DNA of 64,000 nt. Source: Cognatiluteimonas telluris. GTDB lineage: Bacteria > Pseudomonadota > Gammaproteobacteria > Xanthomonadales > Xanthomonadaceae. This document shows positions 8,381-15,698 of the stretch, piece after piece. The DNA lies in assembly GCF_011320095.1 (NCBI RefSeq), contig NZ_JAANOY010000001.1, positions 62,001-126,000 on the forward strand, given 5' to 3'. How positions within the stretch are numbered: position 1 is the stretch's first letter; the number at the start of each line of letters is the position of its first letter. The notes beneath the pieces are model-generated. The model worked only from the letters and a program-made list of their open reading frames with translations. It searched no databases and had not been told where the DNA came from. The translations under genes and the position numbers were made by a program.

Positions 8381-9784
8381 ATGCTCAGCACCGCCGCCTT
8401 CGACCCCGTCCTGCTCCGCCGCTACGACCGGCCGGGACCGCGCTACACGTCCTACCCGACCGCGCCGCAGTTCCAGGCCGGCTTCGGCGAGGTGCAGCTG
8501 CGCGATGCGGCTCGCGCGAGCAACGGCGATCCGATCCCGCGCCGGCTGTCGCTGTACGTGCACGTGCCGTTCTGCATGAGCCCGTGCTTCTACTGCGGCT
8601 GCAACCGGATCATTACCCGCGACCTGACCCGCTCCGAGCCGTACCTGGCGCGGCTGTATCGCGAGATCGCGATGACGGCCGAGCTGTTCGACCGCGACCG
8701 CGAAGTCATCCAGCTGCACTTCGGCGGCGGCACGCCCAACTTCCTCTCCCCGGCGCAGTTGCAGGAACTCGTGGACTGCCTGCGCCGGCATTTTTCTTTC
8801 TCGTCCTCGCCCGAGCGCGACCTGTCGATCGAGCTGGATCCCCGCTTCATCGATCCAGCCGGCATCGCCGCGCTGGCGGACATCGGCTTCAACCGCGCCA
8901 GCCTGGGCGTGCAGGACTTCAACCCGGTGGTGCAGGCGGCCGTCAACCGCATCCAGAGCGTGGAGGAAACCCGCGCCGTGGTGGAGGCCTGCCATGCCCA
9001 CGGTTTCCGCTCGGTCAACATCGACCTCATCTACGGCCTGCCCAAGCAGACGGTCGAAGGCTTCGCCGCCACGCTGGACACCGTCATCGACATGCGCCCC
9101 GAGCGCCTTGCGGTCTACAGCTACGCGCACCTGCCGGACCTGTTCAAGGCCCAGCGCCAGATCGATGCCGCCGACCTGCCCAGCGCCGACACCAAGCTGG
9201 CCCTGCTGCAGCGCGCGATCGAAAAGCTGACCGATGCCGGCTATGTGTACATCGGCATGGACCACTTCGCGCTGCCCGACGACGAACTGGCGCGCGCGCA
9301 GGAACGCGGCAGCCTGCATCGCAATTTCATGGGTTACACCACCCACGCCGACAGCGACCTCGTGGGCCTGGGCGTGAGCGCGATCAGCCACATCGGCGAC
9401 AGCTTCAGCCAGAACCCGCGCGACCTTCCCAGCTGGCAGATCGCCATCGACCAGGGCCACCTGCCGGTCTTCCGCGGCATGCGGCTGGACGAGGACGACC
9501 TGCTGCGCGCCGACCTGATCCAGCAGCTGATGTGCCAGGGCGAGATCCCCGTCACCGCGCTGGAACGGCGCTATGCCATCGATTTCGAGAGTTATTTCGC
9601 CGATTCGCTGGCAAGGCTCGGCCCCCTCGCCGACGACGGCCTGGTGCGCCGGGAGCCAGGGCGCATCCTGGCCACTACACGCGGGCGACTGCTGTTGCGT
9701 AATATCGCCATGTGCTTCGACCGATACCTCGACCAGCCCGTGGACGCCAGCCGCGCCGCGCCGCGATTCTCGCGCGCGATCTGA
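8381..9784 (+). CDS. hemN: Oxygen-independent coproporphyrinogen III oxidase
   Basis: This radical-SAM enzyme (467 residues) converts coproporphyrinogen III to protoporphyrinogen IX without oxygen, supplying heme in anaerobic growth. The cluster-binding C-x3-C-x2-C is Cys65, Cys69, Cys72 (CMSPCFYC), followed by the HemN-specific GCN. The N-terminal RYDRPGPRYTSYPTAP and HFGGGTPNFL are family motifs. The ATG at 8381 is the only start compatible with the conserved N-terminus and lies right at the predicted transcription start. The fnr-type regulator begins 16 bases after its stop, so the pair is an operon under the upstream Anr box. Confidence 0.96.
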   Translation: MLSTAAFDPVLLRRYDRPGPRYTSYPTAPQFQAGFGEVQLRDAARASNGDPIPRRLSLYVHVPFCMSPCFYCGCNRIITRDLTRSEPYLARLYREIAMTAELFDRDREVIQLHFGGGTPNFLSPAQLQELVDCLRRHFSFSSSPERDLSIELDPRFIDPAGIAALADIGFNRASLGVQDFNPVVQAAVNRIQSVEETRAVVEACHAHGFRSVNIDLIYGLPKQTVEGFAATLDTVIDMRPERLAVYSYAHLPDLFKAQRQIDAADLPSADTKLALLQRAIEKLTDAGYVYIGMDHFALPDDELARAQERGSLHRNFMGYTTHADSDLVGLGVSAISHIGDSFSQNPRDLPSWQIAIDQGHLPVFRGMRLDEDDLLRADLIQQLMCQGEIPVTALERRYAIDFESYFADSLARLGPLADDGLVRREPGRILATTRGRLLLRNIAMCFDRYLDQPVDASRAAPRFSRAI

Positions 9785-9800
9785 CCGCGTGGACGGCGCC

Positions 9801-10553
9801 GTGAGCGACACCGCCTTTCCGCGGGTCGACAAGCGCGTGCTCGCCGACGACGGCGATGCGCTGCATTTCTGCAGCACCTGCGCGTTCTCGCAGGCCTGCC
9901 TGTCGCAGGGCATGGACAAGAGCGCATTGATGGACCTGCACGTGCTGGTCGAGCACGTCGGCCCGTTGCATGCCGGTGACCATGTGTTCCGTGAAGGCGA
10001 CCCCTTCGATGCGATCGCCGCGGTCCGCGCCGGCACCGTCAAGACCTACGTCATCGATGCCGACGGGCACGAGCACGTGCTGGGCTTCCACCTGCCCGGC
10101 GAGGTCATCGGCCTCAATGCCATCGACGAGGCCCACTACCCCTGCAATGCGGTGGCGCTAGACACGGTGATGCTGTGCCGGTTCTCGTTTCCCAAGATTT
10201 CGGTGCTCGCCACCCGCGTGCCGGGACTGCAGCAGCACCTGTTCCGCCTGCTCAGCCGGGACATCGGCAATGCCGCTCTGTTGGCCGGCGACTGGTCCGC
10301 CGACCAGCGCATGGCCGCGTTCCTGGTCGGCCTGTCGCGGCGGCTGGCCGCGCGCGGGTTTTCGGCCGATCGCTTCCAGCTGACCATGGCGCGCACCGAC
10401 ATCGCCAACTACCTGCGTCTGGCGCCGGAAACCGTCAGCCGCGTGCTCAAGCGCTTCCAGGACGACGGCCTGCTGAAGGTCGACCGCCGCGAGCTCGAAC
10501 TCGTGCGGCGCGACCAGCTCGAAGCACTGGCGGCGCCGATCCTGCGCCACTGA
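9801..10553 (+). CDS. anr: FNR/Anr-family oxygen-sensing regulator
   Basis: This Crp-Fnr regulator of 250 residues is very probably the one that reads the FNR/Anr boxes in the following 20 kb. Three N-terminal cysteines in C-x2-C-x5-C spacing (Cys24, Cys27, Cys33) plus Cys115 (YPCNAV) give the four ligands of an oxygen-labile [4Fe-4S] cluster, as in E. coli FNR. The C-terminal helix-turn-helix has E-x2-S-R (Glu210, Ser213, Arg214), the FNR DNA-recognition triad for TTGAT half-sites. The start is a GTG at 9801; a GTG at 9789 is the alternative. Co-transcription with hemN under an Anr box implies autoregulation. Which name (fnr or anr) is a matter of convention. Confidence 0.93.
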   Translation: MSDTAFPRVDKRVLADDGDALHFCSTCAFSQACLSQGMDKSALMDLHVLVEHVGPLHAGDHVFREGDPFDAIAAVRAGTVKTYVIDADGHEHVLGFHLPGEVIGLNAIDEAHYPCNAVALDTVMLCRFSFPKISVLATRVPGLQQHLFRLLSRDIGNAALLAGDWSADQRMAAFLVGLSRRLAARGFSADRFQLTMARTDIANYLRLAPETVSRVLKRFQDDGLLKVDRRELELVRRDQLEALAAPILRH

Positions 10554-10563
10554 GTCTTGCTCG

Positions 10564-10590
10564 CAGGAGCGGCTTCAGCCGCGCGCTCCC
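10564..10590 (+). repeat. Degenerate REP-like palindrome
   Basis: The stretch AGGAGCGGCTTCAGCCGC with the inner palindrome GCGGCT/AGCCGC at 10569-10582 resembles the dispersed REP sequence common between genes in Xanthomonadaceae. It lies directly after the regulator's stop and may act in mRNA 3'-end formation. The rest of the gap to 10737 holds nothing I can identify. Confidence 0.45.
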
Positions 10591-10737
10591 AGCCATCCCG
10601 AGTTCCCCAGTCCCGAAGGCCCGGCCCGGTTCAGCACGTACCGAAGAATCCCGCGGAGGAACCCGCTCTGCCGGGGCCGACAGGTGCCCGCTGCATGACG
10701 CCATCGCACCCGCCGGTGCCACCGCGGCACGCCTGAC

Positions 10738-10751
10738 TTGACCTGAATCAG
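10738..10751 (+). promoter_or_regulatory. FNR/Anr box upstream of the NO reductase gene
   Basis: TTGACCTGAATCAG. A weak CATCAT hexamer starts 36 bases after the box start, at 10774. The predicted transcript begins near 10786, 18 bases before the start codon at 10804, leaving room for the GGAG ribosome-binding site. Confidence 0.75.
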
Positions 10752-10803
10752 GGCAAATCCGAAAACAGCTCCCCATCATGCGTCGTCCAAGATGGAGTTT
10801 CCC

Positions 10804-13131
10804 ATGAGCAATACCCGAAAGCTGTGGCTGGCGCTGGGCGCGTTGCTGGTCGCGTCGTTCGCCGTGCTGTTGTGGTCAGGCGGGGAAATCTTCCGCGCCG
10901 CGCCACCGATCCCGGACCAGGTCGTCAGTCGCGACGGACAGGTGCTCTACACCCGCGCCGACATCGAGGAAGGCCGCGAAGTCTGGCAATCCATCGGCGG
11001 CATGGAGCTGGGCTCCATCTGGGGCCATGGCAGCTATGTCGCGCCGGACTGGAGCGCGGACTGGCTGCATCGCGAAGCCGTCGATGTGCTCGACCAGTGG
11101 GCGCGCCACGACTTCAACATGCAGGCCTACGCCCATCTCTCGCCCGAACAGCAGGGCGCGTTGCGCGGACGCCTGCAACAGGTGATGCGCACCAACACCT
11201 ACGATCCGGCAACCAAAACCATCACGCTGTCGCCTGAACGCGTGATTGCGCTGTCCAACGTCGCCGCGCATTACGAGAGCCTGTTCGGCAACGATCCGGC
11301 CACGCACAAGCTGCGCGTGGGCTATGCGATGCGCGAAGGCACCGTGGACACGATGGAGCACCGGCGCGCGCTAACCGCCTTCATCTGGTGGACGGCCTGG
11401 GCCGCGACCACCGAGCGTCCCGGCGACGCCGGCCAGACGCTCTCGCCCGACCCGTCGGTCGTCACCAGCCAGAAGGTCACCTACACCAACAACTGGCCCA
11501 GCGAGCCGCTGGTGGGCAACACGCCACCGCCGGCGCTGTGGCTGTGGTCGGCGTTCAGCGTGCTGTTCCTGATCGCCGGCATCGCCGCGCTGGGCTGGCA
11601 CCACGCGGTGAGCCATGGCCGCGGCGAGGAGCCGCATGCGATCCCGAAGGCCGATCCGTTCGCGCTGCTGCGGATCACGCCGTCGATGCGCGCGACCGCC
11701 AAGTACTTCTGGGTGGTGCTGGCCCTGTTCCTGGCGCAGATCCTGCTTGGCGCGATCACCGCGCATTACCAGGTCGAGGGCCAGAACGCCTACGGTTTTG
11801 CCTTATCCGACTGGATTCCGTACTCGCTCTCGCGCACCTGGCACACGCAGCTTGCGGTGCTGTGGATCGCGGTGGCCTGGCTGGGCACCGGCCTCTACAT
11901 CGCGCCGGCGCTGTCGGGGCACGAGCCGAAATTCCAGCGCTTCGGCGTCAACTTCCTCTTCTTCAGCCTGCTGGTCATCGTGGTCGGCGCGTTCACCGGC
12001 CAATGGCTGGCGGTGATGCAGAAGCTCGGCCTGAAGTGGAACTTCTGGTTCGGCCACCAGGGGTGGGAATACGCCGACATGGGCCGCTTCTGGCAGTGGT
12101 ACCTGTTCGTCGGCCTGCTGTTGTGGGTGACGCTGGTCGGGCGTGCGCTGTGGCCGATCCTGCGCGGACCGGCCTCTGATTCGAAGTCGATCATCGCGCT
12201 GCTGTTCGCCTCGACCACGGCGATCGGCCTGTTCTTCGGGGCCGCGCTGATGTGGGGCGAGCACACCCACATCTCCGAAGTCGAATACTGGCGCTGGTGG
12301 CTGGTGCACCTGTGGGTGGAAGGCTTCTTCGAGGTGTTCGCGACCGCGGTGATGGCGCTGATCTTCACCCGCTTGGGGTTGATCCGTACCGCGACCGCCA
12401 ACGTGACCGTGCTGTTCGCCACGATCATCTTCATGGCCGGCGGCGTCCTCGGCACCCTGCACCACCTCTACTTCGTCGGGACACCTATTTCCGTCGTCGC
12501 GCTGGGCGCGAGTTTCAGCGCGCTGGAAGTGGTGCCGCTGGCTTACATCGGCTTCGAGGCCTACCACACCTGGAAACTCGGGCAGGCGACGCCGTGGATG
12601 GCGCGCTACAAGTGGCCGGTGCTGTTCTTCATCGCGGTGTCGTTCTGGAACCTGGTCGGCGCCGGGCTGTTCGGGTTCCTGATCAATCCGCCGCTGTCGC
12701 TGTACTACATGCAGGGTTTGAACCTGACTCCGCTGCATGGCCACACCGCGCTGTTCGGCGTCTACGGCATGCTCGGCATCGCGCTGGTGCTGTTCTGCCT
12801 GCGTGGCCTGCGCGGCCAGATGGTGTGGGACACGAAGCTGCTGAAAGCGTCGTTCTGGTGCCTCAACATCGGTTTGGCGCTGATGGCGGCGCTGACGCTG
12901 CTGCCACTGGGCACGATGCAGCTGTTCGCCGCGATCGACCATGGCTACGCCTTCGCGCGCTCGGCCGACTTCATGCAGCGCCCGATCGTCAAGCTGCTGG
13001 TGTGGATGCGGGTCCCGGGCGATACGATCTTCAGCGTCGGCGCGCTGTCGCTGGCCTGGTTCGTTCTGCGGCTGTGGGTCGCACCCAGGCGCGATCCGGC
13101 GTTCGCGGGTGAGGTCGAACGCGAGGCCTGA
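10804..13131 (+). CDS. norZ: Quinol-dependent nitric oxide reductase (qNOR)
   Basis: This heme-copper-oxidase-family enzyme (775 residues) reduces two NO to N2O using quinol. The single-chain length, the N-terminal periplasmic extension fused to NorB-like helices and the absence of a norC gene mark it as qNOR. I see the long extracytoplasmic region (residues ~30-230), then about 12 further membrane helices. Histidine-rich segments such as HTQLAVLWIAVAWLGTGLY, EHTHISEVEYWRWWLVHLWVEGFFEVF and LHHLYFVG carry heme and FeB ligands and the NOR-type glutamates. The start at 10804 has GGAG 6 bases upstream. The gene is monocistronic, with an Anr box before it and a hairpin after it. Confidence 0.95.
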   Translation: MSNTRKLWLALGALLVASFAVLLWSGGEIFRAAPPIPDQVVSRDGQVLYTRADIEEGREVWQSIGGMELGSIWGHGSYVAPDWSADWLHREAVDVLDQWARHDFNMQAYAHLSPEQQGALRGRLQQVMRTNTYDPATKTITLSPERVIALSNVAAHYESLFGNDPATHKLRVGYAMREGTVDTMEHRRALTAFIWWTAWAATTERPGDAGQTLSPDPSVVTSQKVTYTNNWPSEPLVGNTPPPALWLWSAFSVLFLIAGIAALGWHHAVSHGRGEEPHAIPKADPFALLRITPSMRATAKYFWVVLALFLAQILLGAITAHYQVEGQNAYGFALSDWIPYSLSRTWHTQLAVLWIAVAWLGTGLYIAPALSGHEPKFQRFGVNFLFFSLLVIVVGAFTGQWLAVMQKLGLKWNFWFGHQGWEYADMGRFWQWYLFVGLLLWVTLVGRALWPILRGPASDSKSIIALLFASTTAIGLFFGAALMWGEHTHISEVEYWRWWLVHLWVEGFFEVFATAVMALIFTRLGLIRTATANVTVLFATIIFMAGGVLGTLHHLYFVGTPISVVALGASFSALEVVPLAYIGFEAYHTWKLGQATPWMARYKWPVLFFIAVSFWNLVGAGLFGFLINPPLSLYYMQGLNLTPLHGHTALFGVYGMLGIALVLFCLRGLRGQMVWDTKLLKASFWCLNIGLALMAALTLLPLGTMQLFAAIDHGYAFARSADFMQRPIVKLLVWMRVPGDTIFSVGALSLAWFVLRLWVAPRRDPAFAGEVEREA

Positions 13132-13153
13132 GCCTGCGGTTTCGGGGACGCAG

Positions 13154-13180
13154 CGGGGCGGCCACGGCCGCCCCGTTTGC
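13154..13180 (+). terminator. Intrinsic terminator after the qNOR gene
   Basis: A perfect 9-bp GC-rich stem (CGGGGCGGC, loop CACG, GCCGCCCCG) is followed by TTTGCGTTT. It separates the qNOR transcript from the next Anr promoter. Confidence 0.7.
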
Positions 13181-13191
13181 GTTTGGACGCG

Positions 13192-13205
13192 ATGACCTGG
13201 ATCAA
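13192..13205 (+). promoter_or_regulatory. FNR/Anr box upstream of nnrS
   Basis: ATGACCTGGATCAA, with one mismatch in the outer left position. GACAAT at 13229-13234 is the -10 candidate. The predicted start of transcription (~13240) abuts the ATG at 13241, so a leaderless mRNA is possible here too. Confidence 0.65.
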
Positions 13206-13240
13206 GGACGGCCACCGCGCACAAGCGCGACAATGGCGGC

Positions 13241-14467
13241 ATGGACACTGCACGCACCGATTCGACCCTGTCACCCCGCCTGCTCGCCCGCGCGCCACAT
13301 CGGCTGATGTTCTTCATCGGCGCCAGCAACGTGCTGCTGGCGATGGCGTGGTGGGCAGCCTGGCTGGCCTCCACGCGCTGGCAGTGGTTCCTCGTCCCGC
13401 AGCCCAACCCGTACGCCGGGTGGCTGCATGCCTTCGTCATGCAGTACCAGGTGCTGCCAAGCTTCTTCTTCGGCTTCCTGCTGACGACATTCCCCCGCTG
13501 GATGGGGCTGCCGGACATCCCGCGCTGGCGCTACCTGCCGGTGGGCGCAGGGATGTTCGGCGGGCAACTGGCGACGCTGCTGGGGGCATTCGGCTGGAAG
13601 CACGGGATCCTGGTGGGCGCGGTGCTCACCCTCGTTGGCTGGGGCGCGGGACTGGTGGCCCTGGGCCCGCTGCTGCTGCGCGAGAACGGCCGCACCTGGC
13701 ACGCGCGCTCGTGTTTCGCCGCGTTGTGCCTGGGCCTGGCCGGCCTGCTGGCATGGCTGGCGCTGCTGCTGGGCGCCTCGCCGCTCTACGCCTTGGCCAG
13801 CATCAAGATCGGCACCTTCGGCCTGCTGCTGCCGGTGTTCGTGACGGTGGCGCACCGGATGTTTCCGTTCTTCGCCGGCAACAACGTCCCCGGCTACAAG
13901 GCCTGGCGCCCGCTGTGGCTGCTGGGCGTGTTCTGGGGGCTGACGCTCGCGCACCTGGCGCTGGAGCTGGTGCACGGCTACCGCTGGCTGTGGGCACCGG
14001 ACCTGGGATTGCTGGCCCTGACGGCGACGCTGCTGTGGCGCTGGTGGCCGCGCGGCTCGCGCAACGGCCTGCTGGTGACGCTGTTCGTCGGACTGGCATG
14101 GCTGCCGATCGCTTTCGCGCTGTACTGCCTGCAATCGGTCGCCTACCTCGAAACCGGCGTGTTCTGGCTCGGGCGCGCGCCGGCGCATGCACTGTTCATC
14201 GGCTTCTTCGGCTCGGTGCTGATCTCGATGGTGACGCGGGTGACGCAGGGCCATTCCGGCCGCCCGTTGAAGATGCCCGCCGCAGCCTGGTTCGCCTTCA
14301 TCGCGATCCAGCTGGTTGCCGTCGTCCGCATCGCCGCCGAACTCGCGCCCGATCCGATGGCCTGCATGGCGATCGCCGCGGTCGGCTGGCTGCTCGCCTT
14401 CACGCCATGGGTGCTGCGCATCGGCCGCATCTACCTGTCGCCGCGCGCCGACGGCAAACCAGGATGA
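13241..14467 (+). CDS. nnrS: NnrS family heme-copper membrane protein
   Basis: This is an NnrS-family polytopic protein (408 residues, about 12 membrane helices). NnrS is a heme- and copper-containing protein that in several proteobacteria is induced by NO and protects against nitrosative damage. Family features seen are the APHRLMFFIGA start, HAFVMQYQVLPSFFFGFLLTTFPRWMG, LPVFVTVAHRMFPFF and MVTRVTQGHSGRPL, with conserved histidines that could bind heme. It follows the NO reductase gene and has its own Anr box. The next gene starts 9 bases after its stop. Confidence 0.94.
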   Translation: MDTARTDSTLSPRLLARAPHRLMFFIGASNVLLAMAWWAAWLASTRWQWFLVPQPNPYAGWLHAFVMQYQVLPSFFFGFLLTTFPRWMGLPDIPRWRYLPVGAGMFGGQLATLLGAFGWKHGILVGAVLTLVGWGAGLVALGPLLLRENGRTWHARSCFAALCLGLAGLLAWLALLLGASPLYALASIKIGTFGLLLPVFVTVAHRMFPFFAGNNVPGYKAWRPLWLLGVFWGLTLAHLALELVHGYRWLWAPDLGLLALTATLLWRWWPRGSRNGLLVTLFVGLAWLPIAFALYCLQSVAYLETGVFWLGRAPAHALFIGFFGSVLISMVTRVTQGHSGRPLKMPAAAWFAFIAIQLVAVVRIAAELAPDPMACMAIAAVGWLLAFTPWVLRIGRIYLSPRADGKPG

Positions 14468-14476
14468 GCGACGCGC

Positions 14477-14896
14477 ATGGCTGACATGGGCCTGATGGCC
14501 TTCTATCCGCAGATCAAGTGGGTCCACATCGCCGCCGTCACCACCAGCGGCTCGCTGTTCGCGCTGCGCGGCGCGCTGGTGCAGGCTGGACGTCCGCGCT
14601 GGGCGATGGCGGCACCGGTGCGCTACCTCAGCTACAGCGTCGACACGGTGCTGCTGACGGCCGCGCTGATGCTGCTGACGATCCTGCCCGGCGCGATGTT
14701 CGCCAACGGCTGGCTGACCACCAAGCTGGTGCTTGTCGTCGTGTATGTCGTGCTGGGCACGTTCGCGCTCAAGCGAGGGCGCACGCCGCAGGTACGCACC
14801 GCGTGCTGGCTGGCCGCGTTGCTGGTGTTCGCCACGATCATCGGCATCGCCCGCGTCCACCACCCGCTGGGCTGGTTCTACCGCTGGTTCGCGTGA
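14477..14896 (+). CDS. SirB2 family membrane protein
   Basis: This small integral membrane protein of 139 residues has four predicted helices and matches the SirB2 family (YPQIKWVHIAAVTTSGSLFALRG; VRYLSYSVDTVLLTAALML; TTKLVLVVVYVVLGTFALKRG). Its function is unknown; the SirB2 name comes from invasion-gene expression in Salmonella and is probably not informative. Genes of this family are often found near denitrification or nnrS genes. It lies 9 bases after nnrS and should share its Anr-controlled transcript. Confidence 0.85.
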   Translation: MADMGLMAFYPQIKWVHIAAVTTSGSLFALRGALVQAGRPRWAMAAPVRYLSYSVDTVLLTAALMLLTILPGAMFANGWLTTKLVLVVVYVVLGTFALKRGRTPQVRTACWLAALLVFATIIGIARVHHPLGWFYRWFA

Positions 14897-14932
14897 ACGG
14901 ATGCCGGTGAGCGGCGCGCGGGTGCCGGTCGC

Positions 14933-14946
14933 TTGACCCAGGTCAT
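14933..14946 (+). promoter_or_regulatory. FNR/Anr box upstream of the alternative oxidase operon
   Basis: TTGACCCAGGTCAT. A TAACCT hexamer lies at 14969-14974, at the same offset from the box and in the same CCTAACCTGCG context as in the hemN promoter, so this is a strong match. The predicted transcript starts near 14981. Confidence 0.78.
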
Positions 14947-15028
14947 GGGGTGCCAAAACGCGCGGTCCTAACCTGCGTCCATCGACCTGGCGCCCCACGC
15001 GCCGCGTCCGAAACCCAGGAGAACCGCC

Positions 15029-15691
15029 ATGACCCCACGTCCCCCGCTCCCCGCCGACCTGCCGCTGGACAGCCACCACGCCACCCGCGACTGGTCCGAC
15101 CGCGTCGCCCTGGGCATCACCCGCAGCCTGCGCTTTCTCGCCGACACCTTCTTCGCCAAGCGCTACGGCAACCGCGCGATCGTGCTGGAAACCGTCGCCG
15201 CGGTGCCGGGCATGGTCGGCGCCGCGTTGATCCACCTGCGCTGCCTGCGCTGGATGCGCGACGACGAAGGCTGGATCCGCACGCTGATGGACGAGGCGGA
15301 GAACGAGCGCATGCACCTGATGACCTTCATCGAGATCGCGCGGCCGAACTGGCTCGAGCGGGCGCTGGTGCTGGTCGCGCAGGCAGGCTTCTTCCTGTTC
15401 TTCCTCACGCTGTACGTGCTGTCCGCGCGTACCGCGCACCGCCTGGTCGGCTACTTCGAGGAACAGGCGGTGGTCAGCTACAGCCAGTACCTGGAGCAGA
15501 TCGACAACGGCCGGATCGACAATGTGCTCGCGCCCCGGATCGCCATCGATTACTGGCGCCTGCCTGCCAACGCCCGCCTGCGCGATGTCGTGATCGCCGT
15601 GCGCGCCGACGAGGCCGGGCACCGCGACGTCAACCATGGCTTCGCCGAGCAGCTGCGGCCGCAGGCGCACAAGCCCCTGCAGACCGTCTGA
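15029..15691 (+). CDS. aox: Alternative oxidase (di-iron ubiquinol oxidase)
   Basis: This is a 220-residue bacterial alternative oxidase, which passes electrons from quinol to oxygen without pumping protons and resists cyanide, NO and sulfide. All di-iron ligand motifs are present: L-E-T (Glu54), N-E-R-M-H-L (Glu93, His96), F-E-E at 143-145, and R-A-D-E-A-G-H (Glu195, His198) followed by RDVNH. Two hydrophobic helices (about 53-72 and 112-133) fit monotopic membrane insertion. The start has AGGAGAACC upstream. It heads an operon with two PLP enzymes (gaps of 7 and 2 bases) and carries an Anr box. In Vibrio fischeri the homolog is NO-induced; regulation here by Anr is inference from the box. 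Confidence 0.95.
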   Translation: MTPRPPLPADLPLDSHHATRDWSDRVALGITRSLRFLADTFFAKRYGNRAIVLETVAAVPGMVGAALIHLRCLRWMRDDEGWIRTLMDEAENERMHLMTFIEIARPNWLERALVLVAQAGFFLFFLTLYVLSARTAHRLVGYFEEQAVVSYSQYLEQIDNGRIDNVLAPRIAIDYWRLPANARLRDVVIAVRADEAGHRDVNHGFAEQLRPQAHKPLQTV

Positions 15692-15698
15692 TCCCGCG

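Noticed and set aside
10554-10737. Small ORFs between the regulator and the qNOR gene
   Set aside because: No ribosome-binding site, no conserved pattern, and the frames are Arg/Pro-rich shadows around a REP-like palindrome.
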